Below, piece after piece: positions 18,339 through 26,089 of a stretch of DNA of 64,000 nucleotides (within the stretch, counting starts at the first letter, position 1; every line of letters begins with the position of its first letter). The position numbers and the translations under genes are program-made. The DNA comes from Mycobacterium sp. IDR2000157661. Its GTDB lineage: Bacteria > Actinomycetota > Actinomycetes > Mycobacteriales > Mycobacteriaceae. The DNA lies in NCBI RefSeq assembly GCF_022317005.1, contig NZ_CP081006.1:248001-312000 (forward strand), written 5' to 3'. The notes under the pieces are model-generated. The model worked only from the letters and a program-made list of their open reading frames with translations. It was not told where the DNA came from and did not search any database.

Positions 18339-19796
18339 ATGACGCACCTCAATCCCACCTTCGCCGAACTCGGAGTCCGCGAGGAGATCGTCCGGGCACT
18401 CGCCGAAGACGGCAAGGAACATCCATTCGCCATCCAAGAGCTGACCATGCCGCTGGCACTGGCCGGCGACGACCTGATCGGCCAGGCCCGCACCGGTATG
18501 GGCAAGACGCTGGCGTTCGGGGTGCCGCTGCTGCAGCGCATCACCACCGATGCCGAGCGCCCGCTGACGGGCATCCCGCGGGCCCTGGTCGTCGTGCCGA
18601 CACGCGAGCTGTGCCTGCAGGTCTTCGGCGACCTGGCCACCGCGGCCAAGCACCTGCGGGTCGGTGACCGCAAGCTCTCGGTGACCTCCATCTACGGCGG
18701 CCGCCCATACGAGGCGCAGATCGAGGCGCTGCAGAAGGGCGTCGACGTCGTCGTCGGGACCCCGGGCCGGCTGCTGGACCTGGCCCAGCAGGGCCACCTG
18801 CAGCTCGGCGGCCTGTCGATGTTGGTCCTCGACGAGGCCGACGAGATGCTCGACCTGGGCTTCCTGCCCGACATCGAGCGCATCCTGCGCCAGATCCCCG
18901 ACGAACGGCAGGCGATGCTGTTCTCGGCCACGATGCCGGACCCGATCATCACGCTGGCCCGCACGTTCATGAACCAGCCGACGCACATCCGGGCCGAAGC
19001 GCCCCACTCGGCGGCCACCCACGACACCACCGAGCAGTTCGCCTACCGCGCCCACGCGCTGGACAAGGTGGAGATGGTCAGCCGCATCCTGCAGGCCGAG
19101 GGCCGCGGTGCCACGATGATCTTCACCCGTACCAAGCGCACCGCGCAGAAGGTCGCCGACGAGCTCGGCGAGCGCGGGTTCAAGGTCGGGGCCGTGCACG
19201 GCGACCTGGGCCAGGGCGCCAGGGAGAAGGCGCTCAAGTCGTTCCGCACCGGTGACATCGACGTGCTGGTCGCCACCGACGTGGCCGCCCGCGGCATCGA
19301 TATCGACGACATCACCCACGTCATCAACTACCAGATCCCCGAGGACGAGCAGGCCTACGTGCATCGCATCGGCCGTACCGGGCGCGCCGGCAAGACCGGC
19401 ATCGCGGTGACGCTGGTCGACTGGGACGAACTGGTCAAGTGGGAGATGATCGACAAGGCGCTGGGGCTGGGCTGTCCCGACCCCGCCGAGACGTATTCCA
19501 GCTCCCCCCACCTCTACGAGGAGCTCAACATCCCGGCCGACGCCGCCAGCACCGTCGGCAGGCCGGTCCGGTCGGCGGCCAAGCGCGCCCCCGCCGAGAA
19601 GTCGGCCGAGCGCCCGGCCCGCAACAACACGCGCAGCCGGCGCCGCACCCGAGGCGGCAAGCCCGTCACCGGCCATCCCGGGGCCACCGGGGCCGAGCAG
19701 CCGACCACCGACGCCGGTGAGGCCGCCGACGGCGAACAGCCGGCCCGGCGCCGGCGTCGCCGTCGCCCACGCAATACCGCGCCCAGCGCCGGCTGA
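18339..19796 (+). CDS. rhlE: DEAD-box RNA helicase RhlE
   Basis: ATP-dependent RNA helicase of 485 residues that unwinds structured RNA, likely in ribosome assembly or mRNA decay. All motifs are visible: Q motif (Q33), ARTGMGKT (50-57), PTREL, TPGR, DEAD (165-168), SAT, ARGIDI and HRIGRTGR. The C-terminal tail of about 70 residues is rich in Arg and Ala and ends RRRRRRPRN-like, suited to RNA binding. It is preceded by a structured leader of about 180 nt and followed after 18 bp by an anchored propeller-like gene in the same direction. Confidence 0.94.
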   Translation: MTHLNPTFAELGVREEIVRALAEDGKEHPFAIQELTMPLALAGDDLIGQARTGMGKTLAFGVPLLQRITTDAERPLTGIPRALVVVPTRELCLQVFGDLATAAKHLRVGDRKLSVTSIYGGRPYEAQIEALQKGVDVVVGTPGRLLDLAQQGHLQLGGLSMLVLDEADEMLDLGFLPDIERILRQIPDERQAMLFSATMPDPIITLARTFMNQPTHIRAEAPHSAATHDTTEQFAYRAHALDKVEMVSRILQAEGRGATMIFTRTKRTAQKVADELGERGFKVGAVHGDLGQGAREKALKSFRTGDIDVLVATDVAARGIDIDDITHVINYQIPEDEQAYVHRIGRTGRAGKTGIAVTLVDWDELVKWEMIDKALGLGCPDPAETYSSSPHLYEELNIPADAASTVGRPVRSAAKRAPAEKSAERPARNNTRSRRRTRGGKPVTGHPGATGAEQPTTDAGEAADGEQPARRRRRRRPRNTAPSAG

Positions 19797-19814
19797 CAGG
19801 AGCCCGCTACCCCG

Positions 19815-21032
19815 ATGGTCAGGCCCGAACGCCGCACCCGCAACGACGTGGTGGCGGCTGTGGCGATCGCCGCGGTCGTAGCCGTGGCGGCCGCGCTGAT
19901 CTGGTGGACCAGCGACGCGCGCGCGACGATCAGCGAGCCCGCCGCCGAGCCGGTGCCCAGCCTGAGCCCGGCGACGTCGGTTCCGGAGTCGCTGCGCCGG
20001 CTGTGGACCGCGCCCAGCGCGAAGACATCGCTGCCGCTGGTGGTCGGTGGCGCGGTGGTGACCGGCGACGGCCGCGCCGTCGAGGGCCGGGACCACGCGA
20101 CCGGTGACACGCTGTGGACCTATGCGCGTGATCTCGAACTGTGCGGGGTGAGCTGGGTGTACCAGTACGCCGTCGCGGTGTATCCCGATGTGCGCGGATG
20201 CGGCCAGGTCAGCACGATCGACGCGAAGACCGGGATGCGGGGTCCGGCCCGGACTTCCTACGCCGACGACGAGGTGACGCTGTCCTCGGACGGCACCACT
20301 GTGCTCGCGGCCGGCGAGAACCGCTTGGAGCTGTGGCGCTCGGACATGGTCCGCATGCTCAGCTACGGCGCGCTCGACGCGCCCATCAAGCCAGGCACGC
20401 CGATCACACCGCTGTGCCGGCTGGTGTCGTCGGCGGCTAGTTCGGAGGCGGTGTCGGTGCTGGAGGCCTGTCCGCACGAGCCCGACCTGCGGCTGACACT
20501 GCTGCGCCCCTCCGACGAGGAGGACACGCCGGACCTGCGGTACGTGCCGCAGCCGGGCGTGGCAGACGACTCCGGAGCCGTGGTGGTTGCGGTCGCCGGC
20601 ACCACCACCGCTGTCTACGTGCCCACGCCCAAGCCGACGGTCGACATCGTCGACGAGACCGGCGCGACCGTCGCCAGCACGCCCCTGGCCAAGCCGCCGT
20701 CGCCGCAGGCGACCATGTCACGGGCAGGCGAGCTGATCACCTGGTGGACCGGTGACAGCGTTCTGGTGTTCTCCGCCAACGGATTGCGGTACCTGTACAC
20801 GGTCACGGCGGCCGGCCGCAATGTGCCGCTCGGTCCCGCGACGATCATGGCGGGGCGCCTGCTGGTGCCCGTCACCGACGGCTACGACGTGTTCGACCCG
20901 CAGACCGGGCGGGGCGAACGTCACATCCCGCTGGCACGACCCAAGACATCCGGGCCGGTGGTGCCCGCCGTGGCAGGTCCGACCTTGCTCGAACACCGCG
21001 GCGAAGAGGTCGTCGCGCTCGGCCGGGCCTAG
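19815..21032 (+). CDS. Membrane-anchored beta-propeller-like protein (Rv3212 type)
   Basis: Protein of 405 residues: short positively charged cytoplasmic N-terminus, one membrane span (VVAAVAIAAVVAVAAALIWW), then an extracytoplasmic domain with repeated WD/PQQ-like strands (LPLVVGGAVVTGDG, VEGRDHATGDTLWTYA, VFSANGLRYLYTV, AGRLLVPVTDGYDVFDPQTG). Four cysteines are spaced to form disulfides. An AGGAG site precedes the ATG. The function is not known to me; linkage to rhlE is conserved in mycobacteria. Its stop overlaps the convergent ParA-like gene by 4 bp. Confidence 0.82.
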   Translation: MVRPERRTRNDVVAAVAIAAVVAVAAALIWWTSDARATISEPAAEPVPSLSPATSVPESLRRLWTAPSAKTSLPLVVGGAVVTGDGRAVEGRDHATGDTLWTYARDLELCGVSWVYQYAVAVYPDVRGCGQVSTIDAKTGMRGPARTSYADDEVTLSSDGTTVLAAGENRLELWRSDMVRMLSYGALDAPIKPGTPITPLCRLVSSAASSEAVSVLEACPHEPDLRLTLLRPSDEEDTPDLRYVPQPGVADDSGAVVVAVAGTTTAVYVPTPKPTVDIVDETGATVASTPLAKPPSPQATMSRAGELITWWTGDSVLVFSANGLRYLYTVTAAGRNVPLGPATIMAGRLLVPVTDGYDVFDPQTGRGERHIPLARPKTSGPVVPAVAGPTLLEHRGEEVVALGRA

Positions 21033-21832
21033 ATCTCCGGGGCGAACGTCGGCAGATCCTTGCCGCTCTTCCAGTGCTTGAGCAGCGCGGCCGCCAGGTC
21101 GCGATAGGCCAAGGCGCCCTTGTTCTTGCGACTGGACAACACCGACGCACCCGACGCACTGGCCTCGGCGAACCGCACCGTACGGGGGATAGGCGGCGCC
21201 AGCACCGGCAGGTCATAGCGATCGGCGACGTCGAGCAACACGTCGCGGCTGTGCGTGGTGCGCGAGTCATAGAGCGTCGGCAGGGCGCCGAGCAGTTTCA
21301 ACTCGGCGTTGGTGATCTGCTGCACGTCGGCGATCGTGCGCAGGAACTGCCCGACGCCGCGGTGCGCCAGCGTCTCGCACTGCAGCGGCACGATCACGTC
21401 GTCGGCGGCGGTCAACCCGTTGAGCGTCAGCACGCCCAGCGACGGCGGGCAGTCGACGATCACCACGTCGTACTCCCCGCCGATCTTGGACAGTGCCCGT
21501 TTCAGCGCGTACTCGCGCCCCGCCCGCATCAGCAGCATGGCCTCCGCGCCGGCCAGGTCGATGTTGGCAGGCAGCAGCGTCATGCCCTCGGGTGTCTCGA
21601 GCAACGCGACGTCGGGTTCGACCTCGCCCAGCAGCACCTCGTGGATCGACACCGGCAGCTTGTCGGGGTCATGACCCAGCGAGAAAGTCAGCGACCCCTG
21701 TGGGTCCAGGTCCACGACCAAGACCCGCTTGCCCTTCTCCTGAATCGCCGCACCCAGCGAAGCCACCGTCGTCGTCTTGGCGACCCCACCCTTTTGATTG
21801 GCGACCACAAGTACCCGCGTCACGGTGTTCAT
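21029..21832 (-). CDS. ParA/Soj-family ATPase (Rv3213c type)
   Basis: P-loop ATPase of 267 residues. The deviant Walker A is NQKGGVAKTT (residues 12-21), followed by DLDPQGS and IVDCPPSLG, all hallmarks of ParA proteins. No ParB gene or parS-like site is adjacent, so this is an orphan ParA rather than the chromosomal partition protein; it may position another cell component. The start ATG is followed by NTVTRVLVVANQ, and no longer reading is supported. Confidence 0.88.
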   Translation of the reverse strand: MNTVTRVLVVANQKGGVAKTTTVASLGAAIQEKGKRVLVVDLDPQGSLTFSLGHDPDKLPVSIHEVLLGEVEPDVALLETPEGMTLLPANIDLAGAEAMLLMRAGREYALKRALSKIGGEYDVVIVDCPPSLGVLTLNGLTAADDVIVPLQCETLAHRGVGQFLRTIADVQQITNAELKLLGALPTLYDSRTTHSRDVLLDVADRYDLPVLAPPIPRTVRFAEASASGASVLSSRKNKGALAYRDLAAALLKHWKSGKDLPTFAPEI

Positions 21833-21882
21833 CGTTGCACGGCCCGAACGCCACGACGGGACGTGCGGCAGAATCAGTCACC

Positions 21883-22494
21883 GTGAGCGTCCTGCGGCAC
21901 CGCCTCGTCCTGCTTCGGCACGGCGAGACGGAGTGGTCCAAGAGCGGTCAACACACGAGCCACACCGACCTCGACCTGACCGAAACCGGCGAGCAGCGCG
22001 CCAGATTGGCCGCCGAGGCGCTCGCCGGGCTCGAGCTGGACAACCCGCTGGTGATGAGCAGCCCGCTGCGTCGCGCCCGGCGCACCGCCCAACTGGCCGG
22101 GCTGACCGTCGACGAGGTGTCCCCGCTGCTGCAGGAGTGGGACTACGGCGACTACGAAGGGCTGACCACGCCGCAGATCCGCCAGACGGTTCCCGACTGG
22201 CTGGTCTGGACGCACGGCGCCCAGGGCGGCGAGAGCGTCGCCGCGGTGACCGAACGCGCCGACGGTGCCGTCGAGTTGGCGCTGCAACACATGAAGTCGC
22301 GCGACGTCGTGTTCGTCGGCCATGCGCATTTCTCGCGCTCGGTGATCGCGCGCTGGGTGGAACTGCCGGTGTCCAGCGGCATCCGCTTCGCGATGGCGCC
22401 GGCCTCCATCGCGGTCCTCGGCTTCGAGCACGCCGTCCGCCAGATCATCGCCCAGGGCCTGACCGGCCACCAGGATCCGTGTAAGCCCCGGTGA
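21883..22494 (+). CDS. gpm2: Histidine phosphatase Gpm2 (Rv3214 type acid phosphatase)
   Basis: Histidine phosphatase superfamily member of 203 residues. It has the phosphohistidine motif LRHGET near residue 10, an acid EWDYGDYEG segment and the second catalytic histidine in VGHAHFSRS. It is annotated in many genomes as a phosphoglycerate mutase, but the M. tuberculosis orthologue was characterised as an acid phosphatase. The GTG at 21883 was chosen from the family N-terminus. The stop overlaps the entC start (GTGA), so the genes form an operon with the GNAT gene. Confidence 0.88.
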   Translation: MSVLRHRLVLLRHGETEWSKSGQHTSHTDLDLTETGEQRARLAAEALAGLELDNPLVMSSPLRRARRTAQLAGLTVDEVSPLLQEWDYGDYEGLTTPQIRQTVPDWLVWTHGAQGGESVAAVTERADGAVELALQHMKSRDVVFVGHAHFSRSVIARWVELPVSSGIRFAMAPASIAVLGFEHAVRQIIAQGLTGHQDPCKPR

Positions 22495-23585
22495 CCCGCG
22501 AGCCGTCCTTTGTCCTGGCCGCCCGCGGCGCCGTCGTCGCCGACGGCGTGCACACCGCGTTCGCCAGCGTGGCCGACGCGCGCGCGGCACTGGCCTCCCA
22601 CAGCACGCCCCTGGTGGTGGGCGCGCTGCCGTTCGACACGGCCCAGCCCGCCGCCCTGATCCGCCCCCAGGCGGTGCAGTTCCTCGACGCGCTGCCGGCA
22701 TGGCCGCTGCGGATGATGCCGACGGTGCAGGTCACCGAGACGCGGCCCGAGCCGGACGAACACCGCGCGCGGATCTCCGCCGCACTGACCCGGCTGCGCG
22801 ATCCGGCCGGCGGGCTGCACAAAGTGGTGCTGGCCCGGGCATTGCGGTTGACCGCCGACGGACCGCTCGACGCGCGGACGGTGCTGCACCGCCTGGTCGG
22901 CGCCGACCCCGGCGCCAACGGCTACCTCGTCGACCTGACCGCGGCGGGCGGGGGCTACTCGGGAACCGTGCTGGTGGGCGCGAGCCCCGAACTTCTGGTG
23001 GCCCGCCGCGGCGAGCAGGTCATGTGCTCACCGTTCGCCGGCTCGGCGGCGCGGCTGGCCGATCCGGACGCCGATGCGGCCAGCGGTGCGGCGCTGGCCA
23101 CATCGGCCAAGAACCGGCACGAACACCAGTTGGTGGTCGACGCCATCCGCGAGGTGCTTGCACCCCTGTGCACCGAGCTTGACGTCGCGCCCGAACCGCA
23201 GCTGCGCCAGACCGATGCCGTCTGGCACCTGTCCACACCGGTGACCGGCCGGCTGCGGGACAAGTCGACCACTGCTCTGGATCTGGCCCTGGCACTGCAC
23301 CCGACCCCCGCGGTGGGCGGCGTACCGGCAACCGAGGCCGCGGAGTTGATCGGCCGCCTGGAGGGTGACCGTGGGTTCTATGCCGGTGCCGTCGGCTGGT
23401 GCGACCAGCGCGGCGACGGCCGCTGGGTGGTGGCCATCCGGTGCGCACAGTTGTCGGCCGACCGTCGCACCGCCGAGGCGTATTCGGGCGGCGGCATCGT
23501 GGCCGAATCCGACCCGGACGACGAAGTCGCGGAGACCACAACGAAATTCACCACCATCCTCAACGCGCTCGGCGTGGCACCGTGA
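22491..23585 (+). CDS. entC: Isochorismate synthase family protein EntC
   Basis: Chorismate-binding enzyme of 364 residues that should convert chorismate to isochorismate for menaquinone or siderophore synthesis. Seen: the KVVLAR lysine region, GASPELLV, CSPFAGS, AKNRHEH, LHPTPAVGGVP and the C-terminal YSGGGIV...SDPDDE segment with magnesium-binding glutamates. It uses a GTG start overlapping the gpm2 stop, and its own stop overlaps the start of the acetyltransferase. No menaquinone or mycobactin genes adjoin it, so the pathway is inferred. Confidence 0.88.
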   Translation: MTREPSFVLAARGAVVADGVHTAFASVADARAALASHSTPLVVGALPFDTAQPAALIRPQAVQFLDALPAWPLRMMPTVQVTETRPEPDEHRARISAALTRLRDPAGGLHKVVLARALRLTADGPLDARTVLHRLVGADPGANGYLVDLTAAGGGYSGTVLVGASPELLVARRGEQVMCSPFAGSAARLADPDADAASGAALATSAKNRHEHQLVVDAIREVLAPLCTELDVAPEPQLRQTDAVWHLSTPVTGRLRDKSTTALDLALALHPTPAVGGVPATEAAELIGRLEGDRGFYAGAVGWCDQRGDGRWVVAIRCAQLSADRRTAEAYSGGGIVAESDPDDEVAETTTKFTTILNALGVAP

Positions 23586-24064
23586 GCGAGGTGATCCGCC
23601 GGGTGCGACCCGGTGACGAGACCGAGCTGACCGCGATGATCCACGAGCTCGCCGAGTTCGAGCGCGCGGCCCACGAGTGCAGCGTCACCGCGGAACAGCT
23701 GCGCCGGGCGCTGTTCGACGACCCGGTCACCGTGGCGGGCCATCTCGTCGAGGTCGACGGCCGCGCCGCCGCCGCAGCGCTGTGGTTCCGCAACTTCTCC
23801 ACCTGGGACGGCGTGGCCGGCATCTATCTGGAGGATCTGTTCGTGCGTCCGCAGTACCGCAGGCGTGGACTGGCCCGCAAGATCTTGTCCACGCTGGCCC
23901 GCGAGTGCGTCGACAACGGCTACAGCCGGCTGAGCTGGGCGGTGCTGGACTGGAACGCCGACGCCATCGCCCTCTACGACGCCGTCGGCGGTGAGCCGCA
24001 GACCGACTGGATCACCTACCGGGTGTCGGGTCCGGCACTGTCGGCGCTGGCCGACGGATCCTGA
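23582..24064 (+). CDS. GNAT-family N-acetyltransferase (Rv3216 type)
   Basis: Acetyltransferase-fold protein of 160 residues. The acetyl-CoA binding region is clear: LEDLFVRPQYRRRGLARKIL (motif A with R-R-G-L-A), followed by LSWAVLDWNADAIALYDAVG (motif B). This arrangement is close to spermidine/diamine acetyltransferases. It starts with a GTG that overlaps the entC stop. Its 3' end overlaps the convergent membrane protein gene by 49 bp. The substrate is unknown. Confidence 0.86.
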   Translation: MSEVIRRVRPGDETELTAMIHELAEFERAAHECSVTAEQLRRALFDDPVTVAGHLVEVDGRAAAAALWFRNFSTWDGVAGIYLEDLFVRPQYRRRGLARKILSTLARECVDNGYSRLSWAVLDWNADAIALYDAVGGEPQTDWITYRVSGPALSALADGS

Positions 24065-24441
24065 GCACCCACCCATTCGATCGCTGAGCGGCTGAACAAC
24101 ATGGCCAGCGTGGCGATCGCGATCACCGCGATCGGTATGCCGTAGACCCACTGCTGCGATCCGACGGCGACGTAATAGGAGACCGGTAGCAGCAGCAGCT
24201 GCGCGAACACCGCGATGCCGCGGCCCCAGCGCCGGCCCGTCCACAGTGCCCAGGCCGCCGCCAGCACGCCACCGCCGATGATGACGAACCAACCCGCGGT
24301 GCCGAACTTGTTGAGTCCGGGCTCCTCTGGGCCGGCCAGACCGCTGACAACGTAGACCACAGCGGCCACCACTGCGGCGGCGCCCTCGAGCGCTACCAGG
24401 ACAGCGGCTTGCCGCACGGTCGTCGGCGACGGAACGCTCAC
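24016..24441 (-). CDS. Four-span membrane protein (Rv3217c type)
   Basis: Integral membrane protein of 141 residues with four hydrophobic segments (AAVLVALEGAAAVVAAVVYVV, GWFVIIGGGVLAAAWALW, GIAVFAQLLLLPVSYYVA, YGIPIAVIAIATLAMLF) and short polar ends. No functional motif. GTG start with a TACGCT box 7 nt upstream, so probably leaderless. It is transcribed away from the lipid kinase gene from a very compact divergent promoter. Confidence 0.82.
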   Translation of the reverse strand: MSVPSPTTVRQAAVLVALEGAAAVVAAVVYVVSGLAGPEEPGLNKFGTAGWFVIIGGGVLAAAWALWTGRRWGRGIAVFAQLLLLPVSYYVAVGSQQWVYGIPIAVIAIATLAMLFSRSAIEWVGAQDPSASADSAGPDTR

Positions 24442-24448
24442 AACCCCG

Positions 24449-24454
24449 AGCGTA
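24449..24454 (-). promoter_or_regulatory. -10 box (TACGCT) of leaderless transcript
   Basis: TANNNT box 7 nt before the GTG at 24441. It faces the divergent box at 24468-24473 with 13 bp between them, so each -35 region overlaps the other promoter. Confidence 0.55.
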
Positions 24455-24467
24455 AAGGTTCACGGGC

Positions 24468-24473
24468 TAGGCT
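24468..24473 (+). promoter_or_regulatory. -10 box (TAGGCT) of leaderless transcript
   Basis: TANNNT box 8 nt before the GTG at 24482 of the lipid kinase gene; second half of the divergent promoter pair. Confidence 0.5.
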
Positions 24474-24481
24474 CGACGCTC

Positions 24482-25447
24482 GTGCGTGCCGTGCTCATCG
24501 TGAACCCCAATGCCACCTCGACCACCCGGGCCACCCGCGATCTGCTTGCCCACGCGCTGGAAAGCCGCGTCAAGTTGACCGTCGTCCACACCGATCATCG
24601 CGGACACGCCATCGAGATCGCACGCGACGCTGCCCGCGGTGACGTGGACGTGCTGATCGTGCACGGTGGCGACGGCACGGTCAACGAAGTGGTCAACGGC
24701 GTTCTGGAGGTCGGCGGGCCCGGCGCTGAGGCGCCCGCCGTGGGGGTCGTGCCCGGCGGTTCGGCCAACGTGTTCGCCCGCGCACTGGGCATCAGCCCGG
24801 ACCCCATCGACGCCACCAACCAGCTGATCGACCTGCTCTCGGAGTACCGCGGGGGCCACAGGTGGCGCCGCATCGGGCTGATGAACTGCGGCGAGCGGTG
24901 GGGCGTGTTCACCGCCGGGATGGGGGTGGACGGCGACGTGGTGGCGGCCGTCGAGGCTCAGCGGGCCAGGGGCCGCACGGTGACCGCGTCCCGCTACATC
25001 CGGGTCGCCATCCGGGAGGTGCTGGCCAGCGCCCGCCGGGAGCCGTCATTGACGCTGCACCTGCCCGACCGCGACCCCGTCGAGGGCGTCCACTTCGCGT
25101 TCGTGTCGAACGCGAGCCCGTGGACCTACGCCAACGCCCGCCCGGTGTGGACCAATCCGGCGACGACCTTCGAGACGGGCCTGGGTGTCTTCGCCACGAC
25201 CAGCATGAACGTCTGGGCCAATCTGGGGCTGGTGCGACGGATGCTGTCGCAGAAGGCGCGGATCACCGGCAAGCACCTGATACGCGACGACGACCTGCCG
25301 TGGCTGCAGCTGACGAGTTCCATGCCGGTGGCCTGCCAGATCGACGGCGACTACGCGGGCGAGCGGGACTCCATGGTGTTCACGTCGGTCCCCGACGCCA
25401 TGGGCGTGGTTGCACCTGCTGCAAAAACAGTGTCTGACCTGCGATGA
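24482..25447 (+). CDS. Diacylglycerol kinase-family lipid kinase (Rv3218 type)
   Basis: Protein of 321 residues with the DAGK catalytic domain: LIVNPNATSTT at the start, the nucleotide-binding GGDGTVNEV loop near residue 62, PGGSANVFAR, and a C-terminal beta domain with CQIDGDYAGE. Related bacterial enzymes phosphorylate diacylglycerol, sphingoid bases or related lipids; the substrate here is not determined by sequence. It has a GTG start and is probably leaderless. Reads toward whiB1 with 248 bp between. Confidence 0.87.
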   Translation: MRAVLIVNPNATSTTRATRDLLAHALESRVKLTVVHTDHRGHAIEIARDAARGDVDVLIVHGGDGTVNEVVNGVLEVGGPGAEAPAVGVVPGGSANVFARALGISPDPIDATNQLIDLLSEYRGGHRWRRIGLMNCGERWGVFTAGMGVDGDVVAAVEAQRARGRTVTASRYIRVAIREVLASARREPSLTLHLPDRDPVEGVHFAFVSNASPWTYANARPVWTNPATTFETGLGVFATTSMNVWANLGLVRRMLSQKARITGKHLIRDDDLPWLQLTSSMPVACQIDGDYAGERDSMVFTSVPDAMGVVAPAAKTVSDLR

Positions 25448-25528
25448 AAGCGATTCGACCCGCCGGTGTGGGCACAGCCGGATCCAGTGTAGTACACCGG
25501 ATTTAGCGACTTGCTAACACGCCCGGCT

Positions 25529-25544
25529 AGTGACATTGCGCACT
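25529..25544 (+). promoter_or_regulatory. CRP-like binding site upstream of whiB1
   Basis: AGTG-N8-CACT palindrome matching the GTG-N8-CAC core of the CRP (Rv3676-type) operator. CRP control of whiB1 is established in M. tuberculosis. A TTGACA hexamer follows at 25561-25566, but no convincing -10 box was found at the right distance. The rest of the 248-bp gap is AT-richer than its surroundings and holds no gene that I can support. Confidence 0.6.
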
Positions 25545-25695
25545 TGTTAACTCACGAGTATTGACATCTGTCCAGCCTGTGCAAGCATCGAAGCAACAGT
25601 GCAGAAAACATTTCACGTGCACGCGTTAACAGCCGAAGAAAAGCTCGTGCGCCCTGCTGCGCACACGAGACGTATCTGACGAGGAGTTTGATCTT

Positions 25696-25950
25696 ATGGA
25701 TTGGCGCCACAAGGCGGTCTGTCGCGACGAGGATCCGGAGCTGTTCTTCCCGGTGGGGAACAGTGGGCCGGCGCTCGCCCAGATTGCGGACGCGAAGCTC
25801 GTCTGCAACCGCTGCCCGGTGACCACGGAGTGCCTCACCTGGGCATTGGAGTCCGGCCAGGACGCGGGTGTGTGGGGCGGTATGAGCGAAGACGAGCGTC
25901 GCGCCCTCAAGCGCCGCAACGCCAGGACTAAGGCCCGCACCGGGGTATAG
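25696..25950 (+). CDS. whiB1: Iron-sulfur regulator WhiB1
   Basis: Wbl-family protein of 84 residues with the four cluster cysteines at 9, 37, 40 and 46, the turn motif GVWGG and a basic C-terminus (RRALKRRNARTKAR) for DNA contact. WhiB1 holds a nitric-oxide-sensitive 4Fe-4S cluster, binds the primary sigma factor and is essential in M. tuberculosis. A strong AGGAG ribosome-binding site lies 9 nt upstream at 25682-25686. The long upstream region with a CRP-like site and the intrinsic terminator downstream indicate a monocistronic, highly regulated gene. Confidence 0.97.
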   Translation: MDWRHKAVCRDEDPELFFPVGNSGPALAQIADAKLVCNRCPVTTECLTWALESGQDAGVWGGMSEDERRALKRRNARTKARTGV

Positions 25951-25973
25951 CCCGCGACCACAGTCGAATTCGT

Positions 25974-26009
25974 TCACGGCCCCGGCGAAAGTCGGGGCCG
26001 TGACTTTTT
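25974..26009 (+). terminator. Intrinsic terminator of whiB1
   Basis: Perfect 11-bp stem (TCACGGCCCCG with CGGGGCCGTGA), 8-nt loop, then a run of five T residues and further T-rich sequence. This is the clearest Rho-independent terminator in the window, which is uncommon in mycobacteria. It also separates whiB1 from the convergent pdtaS. Confidence 0.92.
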
Positions 26010-26089
26010 CTCTGTTTTCAGGTTTCGGGGTTTTCGGGGCTTTCGAGCCAATTTGCGACATCAATGGTCGTTTTGCGCAATACGGGCCG

